Assembly: GCA_900660155.1 (NCBI GenBank)
Contig: CABFPE010000476.1
Location: forward strand, 385,692 to 449,691
From: Hofstenia miamia
Taxonomy: Eukaryota; Xenacoelomorpha; Acoela; Hofsteniidae
DNA length: 64,000 nucleotides
Direction: 5' to 3'
The translations under genes were made by a program, and so were the position numbers. Of this stretch, positions 34,803 through 46,675 are shown piece by piece (positions within the stretch are counted from its first letter, which is position 1; each line of letters starts with the position of its first letter). Below the pieces are notes generated by a model. The model was given only the letters and a program-made list of their open reading frames with translations. It ran no database searches and was not told where the DNA came from.

Positions 34803-34805
<3 letters not shown>
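33930..34805. other. No gene recognised
   Basis: AT-rich sequence. Near 34440-34500 it has words such as AATTTCTTGAAATTTG that also occur after 35240, next to the (TA)n array. Confidence 0.4.
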
Positions 34806-34834
<29 letters not shown>

Positions 34835-35102
34835 NNNNNNNNNNNNNNNNNNNNNNNNNNNNNNNNNNNNNNNNNNNNNNNNNNNNNNNNNNNNNNNNNN
34901 NNNNNNNNNNNNNNNNNNNNNNNNNNNNNNNNNNNNNNNNNNNNNNNNNNNNNNNNNNNNNNNNNNNNNNNNNNNNNNNNNNNNNNNNNNNNNNNNNNNN
35001 NNNNNNNNNNNNNNNNNNNNNNNNNNNNNNNNNNNNNNNNNNNNNNNNNNNNNNNNNNNNNNNNNNNNNNNNNNNNNNNNNNNNNNNNNNNNNNNNNNNN
35101 NN

Positions 35103-35133
<31 letters not shown>
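34806..35133. repeat. (TA)n array with N gap (34835-35102)
   Basis: TATATA on both sides of 268 Ns. The array length is unknown. Confidence 0.97.
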
Positions 35134-35136
<3 letters not shown>

Positions 35137-35275
35137 TTTCTTATGTGAAACTATACAAGTTTCAATAAAATCAGAATTACGTTATGCATTGGTTCTGTAC
35201 ATTGCGCCCAAATTAGATTGATTTTAGATTTTTCGCGACTTCATATTTATTTTAAGACTATTGGAATTTCTTGAA
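35134..35275 (+). repeat. Unclassified interspersed repeat abutting (TA)n, copy 1
   Basis: GTTTTTCTTATGTGAAACTA, GTTTCAATAAAATCA, GCCCAAATTAGATTGATTTT and AGATTTTTCGCGACTTC recur, in inverted orientation and with mismatches, at 45773-45920 directly beside another (TA)n array. Confidence 0.75.
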
Positions 35276-37728
35276 ATTTTTTTGCCAAATTTCAAGTTTA
35301 CTAAACGAAAAATTTAAGAAGCTTCCAAGAACTTTTAAGGATTTTCTATGATTCTTAGAATTTATTGGAAATTTCTTTCAAGATTCTTCGAATATCTTAA
35401 ATTTTTTTTGCCAAGTTCTTGTAAGTTTTTTCCAAGAATATCTAAGAATCGTCCAAGATCTTCGTAAGATTTTCCACTTTTAATTAACTTGGGTTTCTTT
35501 AGTTAGCTATCAATTTATATTGTTTGCATATTTTACAAATACATCAATTGCATAGTGATAGCGTCTAATTTTGAAACTTGAATTACCGAAGTTTTTTCAG
35601 TAGTACATCTTTGGATTTTTAAATGAATATTTTGCCATGTTGTAAAATAAGACAAATATCACAATAGCTAACAAAAACAATGGAGAAATTACAAATGCAA
35701 CACAAAGAGACAAATGTGCTATATAATTACAAATTAAAATGAACATAAAGGTAATTGCAATTTATTTATAAATATGAAACTAATCTCATGCATTCAAGTT
35801 GAAAACAAGCATAAGATGTGCTTACTGAATTTTTCTGTTGTAACATAAAATTCACAAATTTAAGAGCATAAACTCTGCAGCTCTAAAAATTGCCAAAATA
35901 TATACTTAAGAATAATTTTTCCATTTCAAAAATTTCATTGAAATTTTTATACAAGCTCAAATAATAAAAATACTTTTTATAGTTTCTTGCATATTGTGTA
36001 TTTTAAAAAATGTCACTTTTTGTAGCCAAGGCATACATTCTTACTGAGAATTATAAATATTTTGAACGACAATGATAACATCCTGTTCCTCGACAGATAT
36101 TTTTTGTGAAATTGACAAAGCTGTATAAAGTAGTTATTACAATGCATGCATATAGAACTTTTCATAAATATTCCTAGAATATGTTTGTCTAATGTTTTGA
36201 TTAACTGAGTTCTGAGCAGTGAATTGATTTTATATTTTAAACTCTTGCTTTTCTTGACTAGGGTTTCCTTAAATGAATTTTTAAAATTCTGTTTTAAACA
36301 AAAATAATTTACTTTACTTCTCAGAAAGGGCGAGGTTTCTTGTTTTATATGGATTTAATTTTTGTATTTTTAGGGTTCGCTACCTGTTATTCTTGAAATT
36401 GATTTTTCCTAAGAAGCTTTATTAAACATTTGTTGATAAAATTGCTTCAATGTCTGGGAAATTTGTAGTCTGTTAAGAAGATTCTGGTAAGACAACATTA
36501 AACTCCAATCTCTACAATCTTTTTATTTACGTTGGTTTCACAGATTTTTTTTTGATATAGTAATGCTATTGTTATAAAGTTTGGCACACAGGTACCATGG
36601 GATAAGAAACTTGAACAAATTCCAAAAAAAAATTATTGTTGATGTCAGATTTTTTTCAAAAAATTTAGTTGAAATGCTAAGAGATGTCTTATGTCTAACT
36701 AGCTAGTATTCCTGAGCAACTTTTAATCTTTTTCTATTCAAAAAACAAATTATAAGGCCTAGTAATAACTTAAGGCATATTACTTTGTAGTTATTAATGG
36801 TGATATCAGAATTTTTTGTAGCCAGCAGAGTATTTATATTTCTATATTAAAATAAATGTCAATCACCATTGATACAATTGTCATAATTCCTTGACAAAAA
36901 ATGCAGTGAAAAGATCAGCCAACCTTTCAAATTTGACTTAGAAAAAGTTAATAAAATTCACATGGGGGTAAATTTACCCCCGCACCTTTCAAAAGAATAG
37001 GGTTAAGCGGGTGCTTTATAATGAATATATTTAAATGTACAATAATGCAAAGACAGAACTTGAAATAGTGTCTTTTATTTTAAACGCATATTCAGGATTA
37101 TTTCTAAATTGAAAGAAGGGTAAATTAAAAGAGGTAATTTTTAAAACCATGGTAATTATATTCAAAATACAATCTTAAAAAATTTAAGTTTGCATAAAAT
37201 GTTTTCTAAAATACGAATCAAATTTACTGACAAATCAAAATTTAACTGGGCTTAGTCAGGGCCGACTAAATTGAAGAATTCGTTCCATATGGAGTTAGAC
37301 CTACACCCATTGTACCCAGTTTCAGCTCTGATTGCAACACTTATGATGTGAAAATTTATTAAGAACACCTTTAACAATGCTTGTTCGTGACTAAATATCT
37401 AGTTATTTGTCGTTTGGCGTCCTTCCCACAGTTCTTCAGTCTGAATTTTGTCTATTTTTGGTGTCAGAGATAAGAATAATTCAAAAAACTAAAAATTTTA
37501 TTATCTGTTAGGCACAGTGATTAAAAACAGTTTTTCTATGATTATTACAGATAAACTTCCTACACATGGCACGTTTCGTATTTGTTTTCAAATCTTTGAT
37601 ACGTGAACAAAAAGCTCAATTAATACGTTTTCCTGATAAAAGCCTATTTTTTGTAGGCTCAATATTAACACGCAATCCACATTGATCCATGCCGGTAGTA
37701 TACGAGGTGAAGAAATTTCCAACCGACG
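35276..37728. other. No gene recognised; 18-bp palindrome at 36964-36981
   Basis: The stretch 35280-35470 is rich in diverged CAAGAA/TTCTTG words. GGGGGTAAATTTACCCCC at 36964-36981 is a perfect palindrome standing out from AT-rich surroundings. 37310-37370 resembles 41170-41230 (see findings). Confidence 0.45.
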
Positions 37729-38930
37729 TTGAGAACCCAGTTGTATAAGAAAGTCATATCTAAAATACACAGTGTTTTTTATTAAAATATATATATATTA
37801 TTGCCATTTCACAAAAATTCAAGTACATGTAGTACAATTGTAGATTTTCAAACGTAATAATATTAATACGTTTATGCAAAACGTAGTACGATCCTTTTAT
37901 GTAATTGGGTTGAAAACTATGTCTCGTAATAAGGTTTGCACGAATGCTACATTTCGTAATAAAAGTAATATATAATAAAAGTAATACGATCGTAGCTTTG
38001 CAAAAATTAATAACTTTATACAAGGCATCAGTGGCGTACGCAGGTTTCCTAATTTGATTTTGACTGGATAGATCAAAAAAATTTTCGTAAAAAATTGAAA
38101 AATTTAAAATCTAGGATCGTGAAGTGCATTTTTTAGGTTCTATTTTCTCAATATTTTCAAAAATTTTCGCGGGGCTTCGCCCAACATTGGGTAATGACGA
38201 TGATTTCCCCCCGTCAGGAAATCCTGGGTACGCCCCTGCAAAGCATCCTAAGATTTTATTATTTATTATGTAATTGGGCTGCAAATTATGCTTCGTAAAA
38301 AGGTTTTGTAGAAAAACGATGTTTCATGAATATTTTATTTGATACGTATATTTCATAAACAGCTTCTACGAAAATTACTTTTATAACATTTAGTTACAGA
38401 AAAGAAATTGTATAAGAGCACAAGAAAGCATTTTTGAGCCATTAAAAAATGTAATTTTTGCCAAAATCATAATCAACAAATGCTTAATGTATACATAGAA
38501 TAGCTCTAGTTAATCAGTATGTAAAAACTAAATATTTACATTTCTATTGCTTAAGCACAATTTAGTTATTGCTGATAAAACGTGAAATTTAATTCAAGAA
38601 TTTTTCATTGTGCAATGCTTGCCAAACTTTCCATGCTATGATATAATGCTAATTTATGATATAATATATGGCAAGCACTGGAAACGATGATGTTACGTTT
38701 TCCAAGCAATGTATACAACATTGGCTAGGGATATTTCTATTTTACATATACATATATGATACAAGATTAATACGAATAATACTATACATATTAATAATAC
38801 GATCTTAGTATGAAAAATACTACTTGTACTATTAATACGAACGTAATAAGTTAGATGCAATTAAGACTATTTACATTACGTTTATTACGTTTAAGTATGA
38901 TCATACTGCGATTTTAACGTATACTTAGCA
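37729..38930. repeat. Possible MITE rich in TACGTA/TAATACG words
   Basis: Words such as CGTAATAA, AATACGAT, TTACGTTT and GTATACG cluster near both ends of the interval. A block at 37897-37975 (TTATGTAATTGGG, TTCGTAATAA) is echoed at 38267-38340. The ends GAGAACCCAGTTGTATAAG and (reversed) GGGAACCCATGCTAAGTATA are only loosely complementary, so the boundaries and class are tentative. A hAT-like MITE sits inside. Confidence 0.4.
38029..38238. mobile_element. hAT-like MITE, 210 bp, with 8-bp target duplication
   Basis: The left end CAGTGGCGTACGCAGGTTTCC pairs with the right end, which reads in inverted form CAGGGGCGTACCCAGGATTT. The flanks are CAAGGCAT (38021-38028) and CAAAGCAT (38239-38246), an 8-bp duplication with one mismatch. 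CA-G ends and 8-bp duplications are hAT superfamily features. There is no coding capacity. Confidence 0.88.
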
Positions 38931-39206
38931 TGGGTTCCCATTTTAAATTTGACACATAAGTATATACAAGTCAGTAATTTTCTAAAACCATGCCATAACT
39001 CATAAATGATGTTTATATCAATGAAATAAGAAATTATATGCTAAATTGAATGCTAAATGAGAAATTTAAGTTTCATTCTCTTAAATTGATTATAAACTAA
39101 ATGCACTAAGTTATTATTGATTATTTTCTAAAAGTAAATTTTGATTTTCTTGTTTGAAAAAAAAGCATTCAAAGAACATGACGTCTAACATGTTCATAAA
39201 GAAGGA
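38931..39206. other. No gene recognised
   Basis: AT-rich spacer between the TACG-rich region and the piggyBac relic. Confidence 0.4.
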
Positions 39207-40170
39207 GTAACTTCATCTTTGGCATTTTCGCTTGCAACTGAACATTCTTAACATTTGATCCATGTTATCAGTGACAGAATTTGTAGAGTTGTAGTATGCA
39301 ACCATCAGAGATTTCTCATTGATTGGAGAAGATACTGCCTTTTGCGTACTGGATGTTTGCCTTTGTCCTAATATGAACTTAATTACTCTAAAGCGACCTT
39401 GCAAACATAGCAATTCTTTTGGTATGTGTTTTCTAAATTTTGGATCGGATGGTCCCAATCAATGTTGTTTCCTTTTTGAGTAAAGCTTCAGCTAGGGGTA
39501 CTGATGTAAACTATTTATCGCAAATGATATTTCTGCTTTCATTTTGGAACAATTCCTTTAATTTTCATGTCAAATCCTCAGAAAATGCGCTATTCTTTTT
39601 GTTTAGCCAGTTGATTGCTATCCCACCAGTGTAGACTATCCTTCGCAAAGCATAGGAGTTGCTGGCATCATTGACCCAAAAATTGTTGATGCCAAATCTT
39701 CCAGGTTTGGTTTTGATTTATTGACAAAGGCACGTCGTCCATGGTACTCAACCAACTGCTCATCAAAAGTAAGGTAGGGTCCAGCTGTATAAACATCAGA
39801 CAGTCTTCTATGTAATATTTTCGAAACAAATCAAACAGGTGCTAACTTATCACTTCTATCACGACGTGCTGGATCATCCTTTCGAAGGCATCTCTTTATT
39901 GCCTTGAAACGCTCTTCACTCATGGTTGCACGGAATATTGGTTGTCCATGAACTTCAGACTATAGATATTTAAATTAGTGATAGTGGGATCGATAGCCAC
40001 CATCAACCAAAAGCAGCCCCAGAAATTCATCCATTTCTCCATTTGGAAACAAGCTCACAAGAATACATGTTCACTATTTTTCTGTTAGATAGTTGAACAA
40101 ATCTTCATCCAGCCAGATTAATCTACTGGAGCAAAATATCTATAACATTTTCCAAATGCAAATAAAGTGA
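39207..40170 (-). pseudogene. piggyBac-family transposase, decayed
   Basis: piggyBac transposases cut and paste DNA at TTAA. On minus, several frames give in order HDEDLFNYL-like traces, HGQPIFRATMSEERFKAIKR, CLRKDDPARRDRSDKL, AGPYLTFDEQLVEYHGRRAF (first catalytic Asp present), FWVNDASNSYALRRIVYTGG, FTSVPLAEALLKKETTLIGT, then AYYNSTNSVTDNMDQMLRMF near the C-terminus (39213-39458 open). Relatives share the DE-Q-v..f-G-R, Y-t-G, F-T-S..L...l and D-x-M-D-Q phrases. The frame changes many times and an N-terminus cannot be placed. Inverted repeats and TTAA flanks were not identified. Confidence 0.8.
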
Positions 40171-42685
40171 TTAGAGAAATTTGCGGATGAATGTCTGTCT
40201 TTGCAAAAGCAGAAAAACGACATATGTTTAGGTATCCTACATGGAACGCACTTAGGATCCACTTCTTCCCACACATTAGGATCAGCATCAATTGTTTCAT
40301 CTTTTATAAAAAATCTAATCGCTCTCTCAATGGTAGCATATCCTTAAAGAAATTTCCTACGAGATGGCGTACATTTTATCGAAAGGGTTTAAGAATAACG
40401 GTTATGAGTGTGACATACAAAATAACGCACATGGTATCGTACTAAAATCTACATCTAAAAATACTGCATTTATAACATAAATGATTGCTAAAACAATATG
40501 TTATAGTTGTATAATTGCGCAATAGCTTGGTTTTTTTTCAAGTTATTTTTCAGAAATATGGAAGAGAAAATATTTTTAAATTTTCCTGTTTGACAACTTT
40601 GATTATATAGTAATTTTAAGCTTTCTATGAAATTCATATAAATGTATATATAAAAGGTATATTTGCTGCTCATTTATATTCCATCCTTTGTTCATCATAG
40701 AGTCCTATTTTCAAAAAATTGTTTGGTTTTCAAATGTGGAAGTTCATTAAATTCATTTCATTTGTTGTAAATTATTGTATTGATTTACAAAGCAGAATTG
40801 AAAAGCAAAATAAATTTTTTAAATTCAAATTTCATTAATTGGGATTTCCTAAACTCAAACCCACTTTAATCAATAATATGCACCCTGTACCAACACAAAA
40901 ACAATCTCCAGTCCAAAACCAGTCTCCTGTAAATGAAATGTCAAAAAAGAATTTTCCATAATAATACATGTATAACGCATATAAATTATTAACATTTAAA
41001 TTAACTAAAAGAATATAACTAAATTAGACATAGCTTTGGAATAACATTAATTACACTTGCTTTAAACTACATTACTTAATAATTAACTAACACCCACTTC
41101 GCTATGATAACTGAATGCGATTACCCAGCAATTTCATGTTCGTCCCACAATGATTTGAGACCTAGCCTCAGTTTAACACAGTTTCAAATCTGATGGCAGC
41201 ACTTATGTTGAAAATGAATTCAGACGATCTTTATAAAAATGTTGAGACAAATGGAAAGTAATGCTGTAGTAAAATAGCACATATACTCTGAATAATCTAG
41301 TCATTACATTGATTACCTTGATATGCAATGCCAAATTAAATGTTACAATGTGTTATAGTGTATTGGCTTCTTTAGGTACAATTTCAAATGCTTCCCATAG
41401 ATAATAAATAGTCTTATTTTTAATTCTGGTTTGTTATAAATACAGTTCATTTTCACATTCTTGTGAATATTATTGGCCATTTTGGATATTCTGCTAAAAT
41501 AATATTTATAGGTGATTCCAGGGTTACGTTTCTACACAAACAAGAGGTTCTCATTTCTTCTCAAAAAATAAATAGTTATCAAAAATACGGCGTAAAGCTC
41601 CAAATATCAATATTACACATAATATTTAAAGGAATTAAAAAAGATCTTCCTAATCTTGTTGAAGACATGTTCGAGAATGTTAAACTCCTTTAGCCTCCTG
41701 TTGTTATCAATTTTATATAAAATCCAGACCAAGCAGTTATATACAGCCTTTAGAAAGATATCCAATTAGGGACACCGTACTTGAGAATGGGAAGAACAAT
41801 GATACAAAAGATATTTCATAATATAAATGTGTAATGTGTAACGAACGTTTCTTTTTATCATATAAAATAGTTCTTGGACTTTTGATAATCGGGTTTGATA
41901 ATGTTTAAGCCAAAAAATTGTTTATTTATCATTTTGTGTTGCAATATTTTGTGCGTATTATTGTACTAATCTTTCTTTGTTGCTGGTCATTTGATGTGCA
42001 AGAAGTGAATTATTTGGGAAGCTAGAATTTGAAAAAGTCAAGGAAAAATCCTAGGATTCCATGGATTTATAGGTCCCAGTAACTGGGGCCTGGAAAAATA
42101 TCTCATGCGACTGGAACTAATATGACATCGAGATCATAATTAAGAAATTTGCAAGCAAGACTTTCAAAAGTTCACAAGTGTTTTACACTAAATACATATT
42201 CCAAATTTGTTTTGTAATGTTTTTAATTGCTCCAAATTTAATGAATTTATAATTCTATTTTTAATATTCCAATACAGAGTATTAGGCATCACTTTTCTCA
42301 TCTTAATTCAAAACAATCATACTAATCATTGATCCTATATTTGGATAACAATAAATCAATATGGTAATACTTGGAATTGTTATGTGAACATTAAAATTAT
42401 AAATTCAGTGATAAATTATTTCATGTTGTAGGTGTATGGCAACGTTGAATAAATGTAACAAAAGAATGTAAACGTCAAAGATGCTGGTTTCCTAACATAT
42501 TCTGATATCCATAAAGATCTCGATTTCAAATTAGAATATTTTTTTAGAAAAGAGATTACAAAAAAACATAAAAAATATGCCAGATGCTTTTATCAAAACA
42601 TTCATAGAAGTAAGACCAGCTCTGATTATTTGATAACTGCTCATGAATGGCCGGAATAAATCACAATTAAAAAGAAGACATATTA
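40171..42685. other. No gene recognised
   Basis: Open stretches at 40191-40445 (plus) and 41463-41693 (plus, 76 residues, containing AKIIFIGDSRVTFLHKQEV) match no family I can name. The first begins where the piggyBac relic ends and could include remains of its 5' part. 41170-41230 resembles 37310-37370. Confidence 0.4.
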
Positions 42686-44309
42686 CCCAGGAAGCAACCA
42701 TTATTGGCCCAGCAATGGCTCACTGCTGGCACCCTTGGCCAACAATGGCCACTCATTTGCCATTCATTTGCCAATCATAACCAATAAAAAAAAATATTAA
42801 AATTCCACAATTTTACAGAGAAATTATTTTATTATTATATATAACATAAGCATTACATTAAAGTTTGATTTCAATTTTCAAAAAGTATTATTTATCTGTG
42901 TCACATATCCATGAATGGCCCATTAATGGCATTGCTAGATCAATCTGCCATCTAGTGAACAAATATGAACTTAATAATTTTAAATTATGAATGACCAAAT
43001 TTAATATTCATAACAAATGAATTTCCTTAACCTTTCTTATTTGATAGCACAATTTAAATTCCAGCTCTTGTTTATATGAACACTTTATGAATTCAATTGC
43101 TTGTATGTAGCAAGGTGTTCAATCTTAAGTATAATATGCTATACACAGTTTCAACTGTATCCTTAACCAGGCGCGTATTGAGTTATTTCTAATAGGGGAT
43201 GGCCCAATTCTTATCAGAGACATATAGGCCTAGGTAGTTTTAACATAATGCCGTGCTCGTCCGTGAATAAAGGATAAATAAACCAAAAATATAGACGGAG
43301 TTAATAAGAATAAACATGAAATACCGGTACTACTTTAAGTCAAACAAAAAGACTTTTCATTAATATATCGATCTGATTGTATGAGAATGAGTTGAAGTTG
43401 GCCTGCCCAAAGAGGGGCAGGCGAAAGGCCCCCACCTAAATACGCCTCTGTCCTTAACTCAATCAAATTATACAAAGTTGCGAATTACAAATCATAATAT
43501 AACATTGGCCATAATCAGTAAACTGCTTATGGGAAACATATTTGTGACCACTGATGCCATCAGTGGCCCATTGATGGATCATTAATGGCATCTGTAGCAA
43601 CCTTAGTAGTCAATAATCAATAAAAAGATGCTTGCAAATATAAGCCACTTCATTATTTTGATTCCTAGTTCCTTTTAATATAATAAAAGGAAATGCAAAA
43701 AGATATTTTGAAATTTTTATTTTGTAGAAAATTATGATATACCTGTTAATCGTATTTTAAAAATAATTTATTCATAAATATTTGGACACTTTGAAATTAA
43801 GTGTTATATAAAAAAGTTACACTTCAGCAGAAGAGATTTTTTTCGACTTAAGATTGTAATATTTCAAAAGTGTACTTAATTTTAAAATAAAAATTCGTTG
43901 GTAAATTTGGCAGATTTTTATGCTTATTGTTATCATTTATAAACAAAACTTCCTTTCAAATTTCTAACAAATGTTATTACAAAATATGAATGACAGGATA
44001 CGAAAGGTATTGTATTGACCTTTGTTGGGATGTGTTTGTTTAAACTGTAATGTTTGAACTGCTAAACAATATAAAATTGCTTTCTTTATATAAAATTTAA
44101 TGCTATATTATCAAAACCTACTAATTGCCATCAATGGCCCATTAATCGTCCATTCTTGGCTCACCAATGGCTCATTATTGGCCCAATAATGGATTACGGT
44201 TGGCAAACATTGTTGGCCCAACAATGGGTCTGCGGCCATTTACCACCAATGGCCAATAATGGCACCAACAATGACCAATTAGCGGACCAACAATGGAATG
44301 TTTCCTGGG
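42686..44309. mobile_element. Large MITE with CCCAGGAA termini and CAATGGCC subterminal arrays
   Basis: The left end CCCAGGAAGCAACCATTATT pairs with the right end, inverted CCCAGGAAACATTCCATTGT. TA precedes and follows the element, a possible TA target duplication. Within about 100-200 bases of each end the word CAATGGCC or its complement recurs many times in both orientations. The core at 43610-44110 matches the MITE at 13790. No transposase is encoded. A smaller MITE is nested at 43168-43450. A weak open stretch (44156-44338) is made of the repeat words and is not a gene. Confidence 0.82.
43168..43450. mobile_element. hAT-like MITE, 283 bp, nested, exact 8-bp target duplication
   Basis: The left end CAGGCGCGTATTGAG pairs with the inverted right end CAGAGGCGTATTTAG. 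The flanks TCCTTAAC (43160-43167) and TCCTTAAC (43451-43458) are identical. It lies inside the larger MITE and is therefore younger. Confidence 0.9.
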
Positions 44310-45572
44310 TAGGTCTGTTGGATGTTAATAAATCTTAACTAAATTTATGAATTTTTGAGAAATTTATTGTTCTGTAGTTTTTTGCTGCAATAGCCAAATA
44401 TTTTGAATTATCATATCCCATCCTCCAGTTTGTTGAGTGAATACACTTACTCGATCAAAAAACCAGTGAGCTGCACCAACTCCCCCTCATTCAAGTATTA
44501 TGCCTTAATAGTATTTTATTTTTCAAGACAATTTTGAAAACTATAAACTCCCAGTTGTATAAGGACCGGAAAATGATCATTACAACAGTTAAATGATGAT
44601 TTTTATATTTGCAAATGTTAACAAGTTTCTATACATTTAACATAGAACTACACCTTTTAGCTTCAAATTAATCTATATCAATTTCACGTTGATCCAACTT
44701 AATTTCAAATTTTTTTTAAGAGTCAAGCAAATTTATTGCTAAAATAAACAAACAAACAAATACTACAAACTACTATACATGCATATTTACAAAATTAATA
44801 ATATGAACACTTACTTAAAGGGCGTAAATTTCAAATGTCAAATGAAATCTGTCCATGCGCTTAATTTGTTTGATATTCCTAATAGTGGATATAGAAAATC
44901 ACTCTAGGGGCATACCATGTAACATATGTAGCGTGTTTTACACAAATGTTAATGAATAATACGATTTTATTTTTCATTGTTGGGATCTTCTATTTTTCTC
45001 CATTGTATTATTACTATTATTATAATCGTTTTCATCACGTATAAAAAAATTGTGGAATAATTTAGATGCGAATAGAAAATAGGAATAAAATGTTTAGAAA
45101 AATACTACAGAAAGTACTGCTGAGAAAACAATGCATTTGAGACATACGTACAATATTTATACATTATATTCACACAAGCATTGATTTTTCCTAATATTAT
45201 ATATTGTGTTATTAGTTTGTAGCTTTAGATTTTTTAGTTCTAATTTTTTAGCAAATATAATGCTTTGACTCCTATAATGTAGTGCCCCTTGAAACCCCCT
45301 GAGAAGTGGTGGAGTGCTTTCAAGTCAAAGTTTCAAAAATTTTTTTGCAGACTAAAGCATCTGTAAACATAGTTGATGAATCCTAGGAGAAAATTACACC
45401 AACAGTGTGCCAAGGTCAATGTTGCCTAGCATCATGTGATTTGAGTGTGGGTGATATTAACTATAATGGTCAGACTTTCTAAGAAATAAATATTTTAAAA
45501 GACGTTCAGTGTTTGTGTAAAATTTATGGTGTTATATTACTGGTATTGCAAATCCATTTGATAATATTGATA
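44310..45572. other. No gene recognised
   Basis: AT-rich sequence without recognisable features. Confidence 0.45.
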
Positions 45573-45616
<44 letters not shown>

Positions 45617-45776
45617 CACGCAAAGCTATAATGTATACAACTTTCNNNNNNNNNNNNNNNNNNNNNNNNNNNNNNNNNNNNNNNNNNNNNNNNNNNNNNN
45701 NNNNNNNNNNNNNNNNNNNNNNNNNNNNNNNNNNNNNNNNNNNNNNNNNNNNNNNNNNNNNNNNNATATATATATA
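45573..45776. repeat. (TA)n arrays with N gap (45646-45765)
   Basis: A (TA)n tract at 45573-45612, about 30 bases of other sequence, 120 Ns, then a short TA run. Confidence 0.95.
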
Positions 45777-45920
45777 TTTATACATAATAGTCATAAAATA
45801 AATATGCAAGAAATTCCAAGAAATCGCCAAAAATCTAAAATGTAATTTGGGCACAATTTAAAGAATCAATGCGTATAATCATGATTTTAATTAAACTTGA
45901 TTAGTTTCACATAAAAAAAC
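45773..45920 (-). repeat. Unclassified interspersed repeat abutting (TA)n, copy 2
   Basis: The reverse complement aligns with 35134-35275 (ATGTGAAACTA, CAAGTTTAATTAAAATCA, GCCCAAATTACATTTTAGATT). It is bordered by TA runs on both sides. Confidence 0.72.
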
Positions 45921-45936
45921 ATATATATATATATAT

Positions 45937-46675
45937 ATTAACATCATTAGGGTCAGTATAACCATAGCATAGACCAAATTATTACTTTCTAACAGACTAG
46001 TATCTACTCTTGTTTAGGCAGAGATATTCCATTAACTATATTTAACTACACATGTAACATGAGAATACAATCTAATCACTTTTAACAAAAGATTACAATA
46101 ATTACCAATGATCGATAATGCATAGTTGCATAGCGTATAGTTGCATAGACACAACACGACATAAAAGCAGAGGCATTAGAATTAGTATGGCCCTTGATGG
46201 TGAAGTGAAACAAAATTATCAGTCACCAAAAGTACCTCTATTAATTGAGCCAAGTAGCTAAACGTCAGGGAAAGGCAAGCCTGCACTTCAGTGTAGAAAC
46301 CCAAGACGACCTACTGGGCAATACACCTCCGCACACTCTCCCTTTTCCCAATATTGGATTTAGCAAAGCATTGCCATTGAATTTATTAAATAATATAACA
46401 GAGAGTAACTGAATAAAACCATTCTAAGGTTTTTATCAGCTGATCACACACATGAATGCCCTATTTATACATGAGAGGATAAATAAAATAAAACTAAACA
46501 ACCTGCCAATAGCAGAACAAAGATAATGTTTATAATGGCGTCATTGCACATGACTAAGATTTGAATGGCAGCCAACCAGCAAATTGTTGTAGATTCCTAG
46601 TGATGACAGTGGTGACGTGATATGGAAAATCAACAATAATAATTAAGGGATGACGATGCTGCTGCTGATGCTACA
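45937..46675 (-). repeat. 3' LTR of element 3
   Basis: Aligned along its length with 54550-55266, for example TAGTATCTACTCTTG, GCAATACACCTCC, AGAGTAACTGAATAAAACC and CAACCAGCAAATTGTTGTA. On minus it begins TGTAGCATCAGCAGC, close to TGTAGCATCATCC of elements 1 and 2. The outer edge is damaged by the TA tract, so the exact start is uncertain by a few bases. Confidence 0.88.

Noticed and set aside
34702-35148. 148-codon ORF across the (TA)n/N gap
   Set aside because: Composed of TA repeat (Tyr-Ile) and Ns.
44156-44338. 60-codon ORF in the MITE
   Set aside because: It is a translation of the CAATGGCC subterminal array.
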